Assembly (NCBI RefSeq): GCF_002214185.1
Contig: NZ_CP022161.1
Span: 8,563,486 to 8,627,485 of the forward strand
Length of the DNA: 64,000 nucleotides
Source of the DNA: Streptomyces capitiformicae
Lineage (GTDB): Bacteria > Actinomycetota > Actinomycetes > Streptomycetales > Streptomycetaceae
Reading direction: 5' to 3'
This document shows, one piece after another, positions 32,640-41,301 of the stretch (its first letter is position 1; every line of letters begins with the position of its first letter). Position numbers and translations under genes: made by a program. The notes under the pieces were generated by a model. That model worked only from the letters and a program-made list of their open reading frames with translations, ran no database searches and had not been told where the DNA came from.

Positions 32640-34601
32640 ATGGCCCGCCCCTTCCCCATCGGCCTCACTCCACCCGACTGGCTGGTGCGGAACCTCCGAC
32701 CGCAGCAGGCACCCGTCAACCGGCCCGCCGTCGTGCGCGCCGCGATCGCGCTGACCCTGCCGCTCGCCCTCGGTATCGCCCTCGACCGGCCCGCGTACGG
32801 CGCCCTCGCCTCCATGGGTGCCCTCTCCGGAGTCATCAGCGACACGGCGGACGCGTATCGCATGCGGCTGCTCGGCATCGCGATCCCGCAGATGTTCGCC
32901 GCCGTCGGCATCACCCTCGGCTCGCTCGTCTTCGGGCACGGCTGGGTCACCGTCGCCGCGCTCACCGGGCTCGCGCTGGTCTCCGGGATGATCTCGACGA
33001 TCGGCGCCGTGGCCTCCGTATCCGGGCTGCTGCTGCTCCTCAACTCCGTCGTGGGCGCGGGCCTGCCCCTGCCGGGCGCCTGGTGGCTGGCCCCGCTGCT
33101 GATGACCGGCGGTGGTCTCCTCGTCCTCGTCCAGGCCCTCCTCGCCTGGCCGCTCAGGGCGGGCGTACCGGAACGGGCCTCCGTCGCGGAGACGTACCTC
33201 AAGGTCGCCGACCTGTTCGCGGTCACCGCCGACACCGCGGAGGCCTACGACGAGGCCCGGCACGCCGTCACCCAGTCCCTCAACCAGTCCTACGACCTCG
33301 TCCTCGGCCGCCGCGCCCGCCACCACGGCCGCAGCCCCGAACTCGTCCGGCTCCTCGCCCAGCTGAACGCGATCACCCCGCTCGTGGAGGCCGCCCCCGC
33401 CGTACGTCTCTCCGCCCGGCCGCTGCCCACCGAGATCCCGACCGCCGTACGCCATCTCGCGGAGTCGATCGAGACCGGATACTCGGGGCCGCTGGGGCTG
33501 CGGCTGCCCGAGCCCGGCAGCGGGATCGGGCGAGCGGTCGACCAGGCGCTGCGGCACGCCGCCGACGTCGTCACCGAGAAGTCCCCGGATGCCCTTGGGG
33601 GTGCCTACACCGTCGACCGCCGCGGCCGCTACGCCCCGCTGCGCGTACGCGCCGCCCGCGCCGCCCGTGACGTCGCCCTCTCCGCCGCCTCCTGGCGCTA
33701 CGGCCTGCGCCTCGCCCTCTGCATCGGCCTCGCCCAGGCGCTCGTGTCGCTGATCGCCGTGCCGCGCTCGTACTGGGTCGCGCTGACCATCACCTTCGTA
33801 CTGAAGCCGGACTTCGGTTCCGTCTTCTCCCGGGCGCTGCTGCGGGCCCTCGGCACGGTCGTGGGGCTGGTGGTGGCGGCCGGGATCCTCGCGGAGGTGC
33901 CGCGCGGGTGGTGGGACGTACCGGTGATGCTGCTCCTCGCACCGCTCATTCCTGTGTTCACCCCGCGCGGCTACGGCTATCAGACCGCCGCCATCACCCC
34001 GGTGATCCTCCTCCTCTCCGACGTCCTCAACCACGAGGGCACCGACCTGCTGCTGCCCCGCCTCGTCGACTCCCTCATGGGCTGCGCGATCGCACTCGTC
34101 GCCGGGTATCTGCTGTGGCCGGAGAGCTGGCACGCCCGTGTCGGCGACCGGCTGGCCGACGCGGTCGCCGACACGGCCGCGTACGTGGAGCGCGCCTTCA
34201 AGCAAGGCAGGGAGGGTTCGGCGGATCACGCCGACCGCGCCCGGATGCGGCGCCGGCTCTACCGGGATCTCTCCGCGATCCGTACGGAGTTCCAGCGGGC
34301 ACTGACCGAGCCGCCGCCCACCGGGAGCCGGGCAGCCGCCTGGTGGCCGCTGGTGGTGGCGGTCGAGCGGATCGTGGACGCGACGACCGCCGCGCGGGTC
34401 CGGGTCAAACAGGGCGCCGAGCCGCCGTCCACCGCCGAGGTGGACCAAGTGACGCTTCACCTGCGGGAGTTGGCACAGGGGCTGCGGGAGACGGACGTCC
34501 TCTACGAGGTGAGGTCCGATCTGAGCGGGCCGCAGGAGAGTGTGCTGGAGCCGCTGCGGCAGGAGGTGGCGGCGGCTCGGGCGATCACGTCACCGCACTG
34601 A
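32640..34601 (+). CDS. FUSC-family membrane protein
   Basis: 653 residues. Two blocks of hydrophobic helices (residues about 30-170 and 355-495) separated by a cytoplasmic helical region and followed by a helical C-terminal domain, the layout of FUSC/aromatic-acid-exporter-like proteins. Key segments are VRAAIALTLPLALGIALDRP, YWVALTITFVLKPDFGSVF and RALGTVVGLVVAAGILAEV. It starts 30 bases after the previous gene and may be co-transcribed. Transport substrate unknown. Confidence 0.82.
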   Translation: MARPFPIGLTPPDWLVRNLRPQQAPVNRPAVVRAAIALTLPLALGIALDRPAYGALASMGALSGVISDTADAYRMRLLGIAIPQMFAAVGITLGSLVFGHGWVTVAALTGLALVSGMISTIGAVASVSGLLLLLNSVVGAGLPLPGAWWLAPLLMTGGGLLVLVQALLAWPLRAGVPERASVAETYLKVADLFAVTADTAEAYDEARHAVTQSLNQSYDLVLGRRARHHGRSPELVRLLAQLNAITPLVEAAPAVRLSARPLPTEIPTAVRHLAESIETGYSGPLGLRLPEPGSGIGRAVDQALRHAADVVTEKSPDALGGAYTVDRRGRYAPLRVRAARAARDVALSAASWRYGLRLALCIGLAQALVSLIAVPRSYWVALTITFVLKPDFGSVFSRALLRALGTVVGLVVAAGILAEVPRGWWDVPVMLLLAPLIPVFTPRGYGYQTAAITPVILLLSDVLNHEGTDLLLPRLVDSLMGCAIALVAGYLLWPESWHARVGDRLADAVADTAAYVERAFKQGREGSADHADRARMRRRLYRDLSAIRTEFQRALTEPPPTGSRAAAWWPLVVAVERIVDATTAARVRVKQGAEPPSTAEVDQVTLHLRELAQGLRETDVLYEVRSDLSGPQESVLEPLRQEVAAARAITSPH

Positions 34602-34784
34602 CAGCACTCATATCAACGTATCCCGGGTCAAACTGCTATCAACACATCCCGGTCAACTCGCCGCAGGCGCCGAATCGTTACGTCGTCCCCGTGCGAGTGA
34701 CGGAAGGCGAGCCCACGGCCGGGCAGGGGCAATGATCCCTATGTCCGCCCTATTCACCTTCTTTCTGACAAGGGGATGTTCGCC

Positions 34785-35006
34785 ATGCGGCGTACCGCAA
34801 CCGTCCTGCTCGGAACCCTCGCCCTCGCCGGTGTCATGGCGCCGGCCGCCACCGCGGCGGTGCCGGACCCGACCGTCGCCGTCACCTGTCTCGCCGAGAC
34901 GCCGACCGCCGCGACGGAGCTCGCGGCCGACCCGGCAGCCCTCGCCGACCCCGCCGCCCTGCTGGACCCGGCCGGCGCCCCCGGCGTGAGCTGCCTGGCT
35001 CCCTGA
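34785..35006 (+). CDS. Small secreted protein
   Basis: 73 residues from the ATG at 34785, eight bases after AAGGGG; an ATG nine bases earlier is too close to that site. A Sec signal (MRRTATVLLGTLALAGVMAP, cut near ATAA) leaves a mature peptide of about 45 residues with two cysteines near its ends and a repeating ADPAALADPAALLDPA middle. Unknown role. The upstream gap has a direct repeat (TATCAACGTATCCCGGG / TATCAACACATCCCGG). Confidence 0.62.
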   Translation: MRRTATVLLGTLALAGVMAPAATAAVPDPTVAVTCLAETPTAATELAADPAALADPAALLDPAGAPGVSCLAP

Positions 35007-35020
35007 GCTTCGCGAAGCGA

Positions 35021-35058
35021 CTGTGGGCCGCCTTCCCGATCGGGAAGGCGGCCCACAG
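35021..35058. terminator. Shared terminator between convergent genes
   Basis: A perfect 18-bp stem (35021-35038 with 35041-35058, left arm begins CTGTGGGCCGCC), 2-base centre, between the small secreted protein and the convergent PhoX gene. Confidence 0.88.
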
Positions 35059-35114
35059 CCATGCATCAGGGGACGATCAGGGCGTGCGGGCACGCCCGAC
35101 ATAACTGCCCCAGA

Positions 35115-37178
35115 TCAGACGCCGATGTCGCAGCCGTCCGTGCGCCACACCGAGACGACCGCCGGGCGGACGTACGTGCCCGGGCCGTCGGGCCAGGTGC
35201 TCTTCGGGTTCTCGACGGTGGCGCCGTCGATCTCGCCCGGGTGCTGCACCGCGACCAGGACCCGGCGGTCCGTGATGATCGGGCCGCAGGTCTCGGCACC
35301 GCTCGGCACGGTCAGGAACTGCTTCAGCTCACCGCGCCGCTCGCCACGCGTGGCGACACCGAAGAGGCCGTCGTGCGAGCCGAGCTGGTTGCCGTCGGTG
35401 GAGATCCACAGGTTGCCGTACGGGTCGAAGGCGACGTTGTCCGGGCAGGAGATCGGGCTGACGCTGTCCTTCGGGAAGCCCGCGAAGTAGGTCGCCGGGT
35501 CGTTCGGGTCGCCCGCGACGAGGAAGAGCAGCCAGGCGAACTTCGTGCTCTCCGGCCGGTTCCAGCGCTCGGTGAGCTCCAGGACCTGGCCGTGCTTGTT
35601 GAGGTTGCGCGGGTTGGCCTCGTCGGCAGGCGCGAAGCCCGTCTTGCCCCGGTTGGAGTTGTTGGTGAGGGCGACGTAGACCTTGCCGGTCACCGGGTTG
35701 GGCTCAACGTCCTCGGGGCGGTCCATCTTCGTGGCGCCGACCTTGTCACCGGCGAGCCGCGTGAAGACGAAGACCTCGTCGGCCGTCATGCCCTCGACGT
35801 GCGAGACAGCGCCCTTGGCGGTCGCGGTGGCCAGCGGGATCCACTCGCCGCTGCCGTCGAACTCGCCGTCGCTGGGCAGCTTGCCCGTGCCGTCGATCTC
35901 GATCGCCGGGGAGTCGCCGGTGAGCTTGGCGACGTAGAGGGTGCCCTCGTCGAGGAGGGACATGTTGTGCTCGCGGACGGCACGGGAGGTGCCGTGCTTC
36001 ATCCGCTTGCTGCTGACGAACTTGTAGAAGTAGTCGAAGCGCTCGTCGTCACCGGAGTAGACGACGGGACGGCCGTCGTGGGTGAGGCGGACGGTCGCGC
36101 CCTCGTGCTTGAAGCGGCCGATGGCGGTGTGCTTGCGGGGCGTCGAGGTCGGGTCGTACGGGTCGAGCTCGACGATGTAGCCGAAGCGGTGCACCTCGTT
36201 CGGCTCCTGGGCGACGTCGAACCGCTTGTCGAAACGCTCCCACTTGCGCTCGGTGGCGCCGGTGCCGATGCCGTACCGCTTGTCGGTCGCCCGGCTGCTG
36301 TTGGCGAAGTACTGGTTGAAGTTCTCCTCGCCGTGGAGGGTCGTGCCCCACGGGGTGGTGCCGCCGGCGCAGTTGTTGAGGGTGCCGTAGACCTTGGTGC
36401 CGGTCGGGTCGGCAGAGGTCTTGAGGAGGTCCGAGCCGGCGGCGGGGCCGGTCAGCTTGAACTCGGTGGTGGCGGTGACACGCCGGTTGAGGTGGTGGCG
36501 GGGCACGGCGGTGAGCTTGCCGGTGCGCCGGTCCTCCTCGACCACGACGGCGGAGAGACCGTGGGCGGCCCACGCGACCTCGACCTGGTCACGGGTGGGG
36601 TTGGCGGCGTCGTAGCCGCGGAACATGAGCACCTCGTCGGTGTACTCGTGGTTGGCGACGAGGAGCTTGCGGCAGCGCTCACCGGGGAGCGGGAGCAGGG
36701 CGAGGAAGTCGCAGTTGTACCCGAACTGGCCCGCCTGCGCCTTGGCGGTCTGGTTCTCCGGGTCGAAGGCGGGGGCGCCGCGCAGGATGGGCTCGCCCCA
36801 GCGGATGACAACGTTCTGCTGGTAGCCGTCCGGGACGGTCACGGCGTCGGTGGTGTTCGGCGCGACGGCGGTGAACCGGAGGCCGCGGGCGCCCTTGGGC
36901 TTGGTGGACGCCGTCGTGGTGGTGGCCTCGGTGGCAGCGGCGGCGGGCATGGCCGTGCCGAGCGTCGTCGCTGTACCGGCCGCGGTGGCCACGGAGACGA
37001 CGGCCGCGGCTCTCATCACCGAGCGGCGGCTGAGCGCGCTCGCGATGACATCACCCACGTATTCGTTGGTGCTGGTGTTCGGGACCTCGTGGAAGCAGGC
37101 GTCACCACAGCGGAACCGACAGGTCATGGCGGAACGGCCGCCGGAATGCGAGCCGATCATGGGCAGCAGCTTGCGCAC
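35115..37178 (-). CDS. PhoX-family alkaline phosphatase, Tat-exported
   Basis: 687 residues from a GTG at 37178, AGGAG upstream. A twin-arginine signal (SRRSVMRAAAVVSVATA, Arg-51/52) precedes a PhoX/DUF839 domain with FAPADEANP, CNNC-like LNNCAGGTTPWGT, LHGEENFNQYF, HEYTDEVLMF, VVYSGDDERFDYFYKF and PDNVAFDPYGNLWISTDG. The family hydrolyses phosphomonoesters outside the cell with Ca2+/Fe3+. The PHO box about 86 bases upstream implies PhoP control under phosphate starvation. Confidence 0.9.
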   Translation of the reverse strand: MRKLLPMIGSHSGGRSAMTCRFRCGDACFHEVPNTSTNEYVGDVIASALSRRSVMRAAAVVSVATAAGTATTLGTAMPAAAATEATTTTASTKPKGARGLRFTAVAPNTTDAVTVPDGYQQNVVIRWGEPILRGAPAFDPENQTAKAQAGQFGYNCDFLALLPLPGERCRKLLVANHEYTDEVLMFRGYDAANPTRDQVEVAWAAHGLSAVVVEEDRRTGKLTAVPRHHLNRRVTATTEFKLTGPAAGSDLLKTSADPTGTKVYGTLNNCAGGTTPWGTTLHGEENFNQYFANSSRATDKRYGIGTGATERKWERFDKRFDVAQEPNEVHRFGYIVELDPYDPTSTPRKHTAIGRFKHEGATVRLTHDGRPVVYSGDDERFDYFYKFVSSKRMKHGTSRAVREHNMSLLDEGTLYVAKLTGDSPAIEIDGTGKLPSDGEFDGSGEWIPLATATAKGAVSHVEGMTADEVFVFTRLAGDKVGATKMDRPEDVEPNPVTGKVYVALTNNSNRGKTGFAPADEANPRNLNKHGQVLELTERWNRPESTKFAWLLFLVAGDPNDPATYFAGFPKDSVSPISCPDNVAFDPYGNLWISTDGNQLGSHDGLFGVATRGERRGELKQFLTVPSGAETCGPIITDRRVLVAVQHPGEIDGATVENPKSTWPDGPGTYVRPAVVSVWRTDGCDIGV

Positions 37179-37263
37179 AGCGCGCTCCTTGCTCGTCTGT
37201 TTATGTGCCTTTTTGATGTGAGCGCGACGCTAGGGGCGCGCGCGTTCGAGAACAAGGCTGCAG

Positions 37264-37281
37264 GGTGAACAAGGAGTGAAC
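37264..37281 (-). promoter_or_regulatory. PHO box of the PhoX gene
   Basis: On the minus strand GTTCACT-CCTT-GTTCACC: two 7-bp direct repeat units separated by 4 bases (11-bp period), the Streptomyces PhoP-binding pattern. It ends 86 bases upstream of the phoX-like start. Confidence 0.78.
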
Positions 37282-37433
37282 CTGCGGCTGTTGAGGCGGT
37301 GTTGACAGCGCCGTGTGGCAGGGATAGTGAAACCACCCGCCCCACCCCAAGATCGCCACAGTCGGCCGCTAACCTTACGTGTCCGTCCTGGCCAGGGATT
37401 GACGGGCTTCAACTCACGCGAAGGGTTGCGCAC

Positions 37434-38053
37434 ATGGGCATTCTCTCTCTCCTGCGGAACGCGTTCGGCCGCACACGCAAGGGGCGGGACTCGGTTCCTT
37501 CGCAGGAGGCTTCCCTGCCGGGTTCCCTGCCGGAGGCGGAGCGGGGTTCCCTTCCGGAGGCCGAGCCGAGGGTTCCGGCCCCGGCGACCGAGCCCCAGCC
37601 GGCGACCGAGCCCCAGCCGGCGGCCGCGGAGACGGTCGCGGAGACGGCCGCCTCACTGTCCACCGAGCCCAAGCCGACCTCGTCCGTCGCCGACGACCTC
37701 GTCTCCGCGGCCTTCGACAACGTGACGGTGCCCAAGGCGCGGGGTCAGGAGGCCGAGGCCGAGCCGGCGGCTGTGGCGCCGGTGGCCGAGCCCGAGCCTG
37801 TGAAGGCGGAGGCAGCGGCGAGCGCCGAGGCAGAGACGAAGACCGAGACCACGACGGCCGAAGCGGAGCCGGTCGTCGAGCCCGAGCCCGAGGCGGCGGC
37901 CGCCGCGCCGGTGACCGAGCCGGAGCCTGTGGCGGCGGAGCCCGATCCCTCGACAAGGTCATCAAGACCATGAAGGACACCGGCGCCGACATGAGCGTGA
38001 AGTACAAGGAAACCGCCCGCGGCGGGCTGGCGGTGAACATCATCGAGTGTTAG
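37434..38053 (+). pseudogene. Low-complexity Glu/Ala/Pro-rich protein gene with a frameshift
   Basis: The ATG at 37434 opens [19 protein letters not shown], then about 150 residues of Glu/Ala/Pro/Thr repeats with one conserved-looking island ([18 protein letters not shown]). In this frame it ends at 37973 (TRSSRP). In another frame, from about 37949, [20 protein letters not shown] and [12 protein letters not shown] run to a stop at 38051, looking like the true C-terminus. A single-base change near 37945, or loss of an internal domain, would explain this. It might be a sequencing error. Confidence 0.55.
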
Positions 38054-38443
38054 AGGAATCGGCCCTGACCAGCGCGTTCGCTGCTTTCAGCGCTGTCGGG
38101 GCCTTCCCTGTCCACGCGGCGGAAAGTCCCCGGAATTTCCGTGGGACAGGCTCGAAAGTCCCCGAAAAATCCCCGAGGCACGTCGGTGTACGCGTTGGCT
38201 GTGACTGTGTGGCGCTGAAGGGGAAGGAGTTGCGGGACAGGCGGTGGCCGCGCAGGCATGCGCTCATGCGCCCCTTATGCGCGGCTGTTCAGTCTGTTGG
38301 TCATTGCTTTTCCTGGATGCGTGTCGAAACCTTCATATGCCGCGTCCCGGGCTTTACGCGGGGCCCGCTCCTGTCCGCCTATGAGCGTGTGAGATGACGT
38401 ATCAGGCGCTGGGTGTCCACCACCGGAACGTGGCGGGGGCGGT
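38054..38443. other. Intergenic region upstream of the diterpene genes
   Basis: A gap of 390 bases. I see no gene. Two GAAAGTCCCCG repeats (around 38111 and 38155) and an AT-richer stretch near 38295-38345 (TTGGTCATTGCTTTTCC) that could contain the promoter of the diterpene operon. Confidence 0.35.
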
Positions 38444-39523
38444 ATGACCGCGGCTGTTGCCGGGCTGCCGGACGCAGATGCTCTGCGCAAGCAGGTCACG
38501 AACGTGCTCGACGGCTTTTTGGAGCGCAAGGCCGGTGCCGCTGCAAAGTTGAGGATGCCCGCCGAGGTGGCCGAGTGTCTGCGTGATTTCCTGGCCGTCG
38601 GCGGAAAGCGGCTCAGGCCCGTGCTGTGTGTGACCGGCTGGCAGGCCGCCGGCGGCACTGGCATCCCTGAGACGGTGATCAAGGCTGCGGCGTCACTGGA
38701 GATGTTCCACACCTTCTGTCTCGTCCATGACGACATCATGGACGACAGCGGTAGCCGCCGCGGTGCACCCACCGTCCACTGCCGTCTCGCGCGGCGTCAT
38801 GGGCACGGACGCAGTGCGTCGGCCGCCGAGCGTGTGGGGACCAGCGGCGCGATCCTCGTCGGTGATCTGGCTCTGGCCTGGTCGGATGAACTCCTGCATA
38901 CGGCCGGCCTCACCCCTCGTCAACTCGACGCGGTGCTGCCGCTGATCGACGACATGCGCAGTGAGGTGATGTACGGCCAGTACCTGGACGTCACCGCCGC
39001 CGGCCGACTCACCGCGGACGTGGAGCAGGCGCTGCACATCGTCCGGTACAAGACCGCCAAGTACACCGTGGAGCGCCCCCTGCACATCGGCGCAGCCCTC
39101 GCCGGTGCCCCGCTCGCGATGCACGAGGCGCTGAGCGCCTACGCTCTGCCCGTCGGCGAGGCCTTCCAACTGCGCGATGACCTCCTCGGCGTCTTCGGCG
39201 CCCCCGAGATGACCGGCAAAGCGTCGTTGGACGATCTGCGCGAGGGTAAGCACACCGTCCTGGTGGCTCTCGCGCTTCAGCGTGCCGATGCCCGCCAACA
39301 ACGCGTCCTGCGCACCCTGCTCGGCACTCCCCGTCTCGACGCGGCGGGAGCCGACCGTATCCGTGAACTGCTCACCGCCACCGGCGCCCGGGACGCGGTG
39401 GAGGACCTGATCGACGCGCGCCGTGCTCAGGCCTTGCGCGTGCTGGAGACCGCGCCCTTTCCACCCCGTGCCGTCGCCCACCTGCGGCAGCTCACCGAAG
39501 CCGCCACGGCGAGGACCTCATGA
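38444..39523 (+). CDS. Polyprenyl diphosphate synthase, probably geranylgeranyl diphosphate synthase
   Basis: 359 residues; GGGGGCGG before the ATG. The first Asp-rich motif is DDIMDD (residues 96-101, LVHDDIMDDSGSRRGAPT), the second is QLRDDLLGVFG; GGKRLRP and the KYTVERPLHIGAALAG region are typical of trans-prenyl synthases. It condenses isopentenyl diphosphate with allylic diphosphates. A C20 product is inferred because the next genes encode class II and class I diterpene cyclases. First gene of the operon. Confidence 0.87.
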   Translation: MTAAVAGLPDADALRKQVTNVLDGFLERKAGAAAKLRMPAEVAECLRDFLAVGGKRLRPVLCVTGWQAAGGTGIPETVIKAAASLEMFHTFCLVHDDIMDDSGSRRGAPTVHCRLARRHGHGRSASAAERVGTSGAILVGDLALAWSDELLHTAGLTPRQLDAVLPLIDDMRSEVMYGQYLDVTAAGRLTADVEQALHIVRYKTAKYTVERPLHIGAALAGAPLAMHEALSAYALPVGEAFQLRDDLLGVFGAPEMTGKASLDDLREGKHTVLVALALQRADARQQRVLRTLLGTPRLDAAGADRIRELLTATGARDAVEDLIDARRAQALRVLETAPFPPRAVAHLRQLTEAATARTS

Positions 39524-39684
39524 AACCGGCTTCTGCCGCCTGGGCCTTGGGTCACGGGGCCAACGCTCACACCGTCTGTGCGCCGGCCCAGGCCTTTCAC
39601 ACCGTCTGTATCGCGGCCTGTCGAAAACGCATGTGGAACACGGCTACGGCGCCACCGCACTCACCGTCAGACTCCCCGCCCTAG
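39520..39684 (+). CDS. Small coupled reading frame cut by a MITE
   Basis: An ATG at 39520 overlaps the synthase stop (ATGA) and opens MKPASAAWALGHGANAHTVC, 54 residues with three cysteines. Its TAG stop uses one base (39682) before and two bases inside the MITE that starts at 39683, so the original gene may have been longer. No family recognised; perhaps a truncated gene between synthase and P450. Confidence 0.35.
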   Translation: MKPASAAWALGHGANAHTVCAPAQAFHTVCIAACRKRMWNTATAPPHSPSDSPP

Positions 39685-39839
39685 GGCCTGTGTCGAAAGT
39701 GGCGCCTGCCGCCCGACGCCTGGCACGCTCCCCCACTCTCGGCTTCTCCCTCACTCTCGGCTTCGCTCGAGCGAGGGACCCCCATGACGCCGCTCGGCCC
39801 GCCCTCCGGGCGGACGACGCCACTTTCGACACAGGCCCT
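39683..39839. mobile_element. MITE-like element with perfect 22-bp inverted ends
   Basis: The left end (39683-39704, begins AGGGCCTGTGTCGAAAGT) is the exact reverse complement of 39818-39839. The 157-bp element has no gene. Its interior has CTCTCGGCTTCGCTCGAGCG and GCCCGCCCTCCGGGCGGACG, shared with the element at 21209. It lies between the GGPP-synthase and P450 genes and puts a foldback structure in the transcript. Confidence 0.8.
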
Positions 39840-39909
39840 GACGCACGGCCGCACCTTGCACCGATTCCGCGCCGGTTGTCTCAGCCGGATCAGCCACCCG
39901 GGAGCCAAT

Positions 39910-41301
39910 GTGAAGAACCCCAGTCCGATCCCCACGGCCGCCGGGCGGCAGCCGTTGCTGGGCCACCTCTTGCCACTGCTCCGCGACCCCCTGAGGTTCC
40001 TGGCTCGTCTGCCCGAACGTGGAGACCTTGTACGGGTCCGTCTGGGCCCGCTGCAGGCGCTCGTGGTCTGCGACCCGGGCCTGACCAGTCACGTCCTGCG
40101 CGACGAACGGACCTTCGACAAGGGCGGACCGCTCTCCGACCGGCTCCGGGAGGTCACGGGCAACGGGCTGGCCACCTGTCCGCACGCTGAACACCGCCGT
40201 CAGCGGCGTCTGATCCAGCCGGCCTTCCACCCCGCCCGGTTCCCCGGCTACGCCCAGGCCATCACCGCCCGGGCCGCTGAGACAACCGAATCCTGGCAGG
40301 ACGGCCAGGTCCTCGACGTGGTCGCCGAAATGCAGGGGCTCACCGCCAGGATCACGGTCGACACCCTGTTCTCCACCACAACGTCGCCCGACCTGCTCAC
40401 CCAGACCCTCGGCGACGTCAACGCCATTCTCAACGCCATGCCCGTGCGGATGATGACACCGCCTCCGCTGGACCGGCTGCCCACCCGCAGCAACCGCCGC
40501 TACCATCGAGCGCAGGCCCGCCTGACCCGCACCCTGTTCCGCCTCGTCACCGAACGCCGGGCCACTGGCACCGACCACGGTGATCTGCTGTCGATGCTGC
40601 TGACGGCCCGCGATACCGACTCCGGCCCCGCTGAAGAGATGCTGAGCGATGCCGAGATCATCGATCAGGTCGTCACGTTCTTTCTTGGCGGGGCGGATAC
40701 CTCCGCAGCCGCCCTGGCATGGGCGCTGCACCTGCTGGGACAGCATCCCGAGATCGAGGCACGGCTGCACGCCGAGGCGGACGCCGTCCTTGGGGGGCGT
40801 CCGGCCACTCACGCCGACCTGCCCCGCCTGGAGCTGGCCGGCCGCATTCTCACCGAGACCCTGCGCCTGTGGCCTCCCGGCTGGGTCGTCACCCGTACCT
40901 GCACGACCGACACCCAGCTGGGCCCACACGCGGTCTCTGCCGGGACATCCATCGTCTACAGCCCCTACCTCCTCCACCGGCGAGCCGACCTGTTTCCCGA
41001 CCCCGACCGCTTCGACCCCGACCGATGGACACCCGAAAACCCCCATCCTCCCCGGCGTGAGGCGTTCATCCCCTTCGGGGTCGGAGCCCGCAAGTGCATC
41101 GGGGACCGCTTCAGCACCACGATGACCGTGCTTGCCCTGGCCACCATCGCCGCCCGCTGGCAACTGCGACACCTGCCCGGTGCGCGCGTGCGCCCCGCCC
41201 GTGGCATCGCACTGAACCCCAGCGGGCTGCGGATGCACGCCATCTCCCGGAGCGCAACCGGCACCGCAGTATTGCCAAACGGCAAGCAGGAGGAATCATG
41301 A
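39910..41301 (+). CDS. Cytochrome P450
   Basis: 463 residues from a GTG at 39910 with GGGAG upstream; the longer frame upstream runs through the MITE and is not used. Features: VKNPSPIPTAAGRQPLLGHL (membrane-free N-terminus), I-helix FFLGGADTSAAALAWAL (about residues 258-274), ExxR (ETLR, residue 316 onward), and the heme loop FGVGARKCIGDRF with the ligand Cys near residue 396. Length and the GAGA-x-KCIG loop are closer to CYP170/CYP102-like class than to short CYP105s. It presumably oxidises the diterpene. Stop overlaps the cyclase start by four bases. Confidence 0.88.
   Translation: MKNPSPIPTAAGRQPLLGHLLPLLRDPLRFLARLPERGDLVRVRLGPLQALVVCDPGLTSHVLRDERTFDKGGPLSDRLREVTGNGLATCPHAEHRRQRRLIQPAFHPARFPGYAQAITARAAETTESWQDGQVLDVVAEMQGLTARITVDTLFSTTTSPDLLTQTLGDVNAILNAMPVRMMTPPPLDRLPTRSNRRYHRAQARLTRTLFRLVTERRATGTDHGDLLSMLLTARDTDSGPAEEMLSDAEIIDQVVTFFLGGADTSAAALAWALHLLGQHPEIEARLHAEADAVLGGRPATHADLPRLELAGRILTETLRLWPPGWVVTRTCTTDTQLGPHAVSAGTSIVYSPYLLHRRADLFPDPDRFDPDRWTPENPHPPRREAFIPFGVGARKCIGDRFSTTMTVLALATIAARWQLRHLPGARVRPARGIALNPSGLRMHAISRSATGTAVLPNGKQEES

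Noticed and set aside
31539..34460. A 973-codon open frame on the minus strand opposite the phosphatase and FUSC genes
   Set aside because: Its composition (Gly/Arg/Glu/Val-rich, no domain) is what the complement of high-GC3 genes gives; the plus-strand genes have clear domains.
35061..37268. A 735-codon plus-strand frame across the PhoX gene
   Set aside because: Shadow of the PhoX frame; repetitive Ala/Gly/Val/Arg composition and no ribosome site, while PhoX has motifs and a Tat signal.
39784..39909. A longer P450 starting at the ATG at 39784
   Set aside because: This extension is encoded by the MITE and the sequence behind it and lacks a ribosome site; GTG at 39910 has GGGAG and gives a normal P450 N-terminus.
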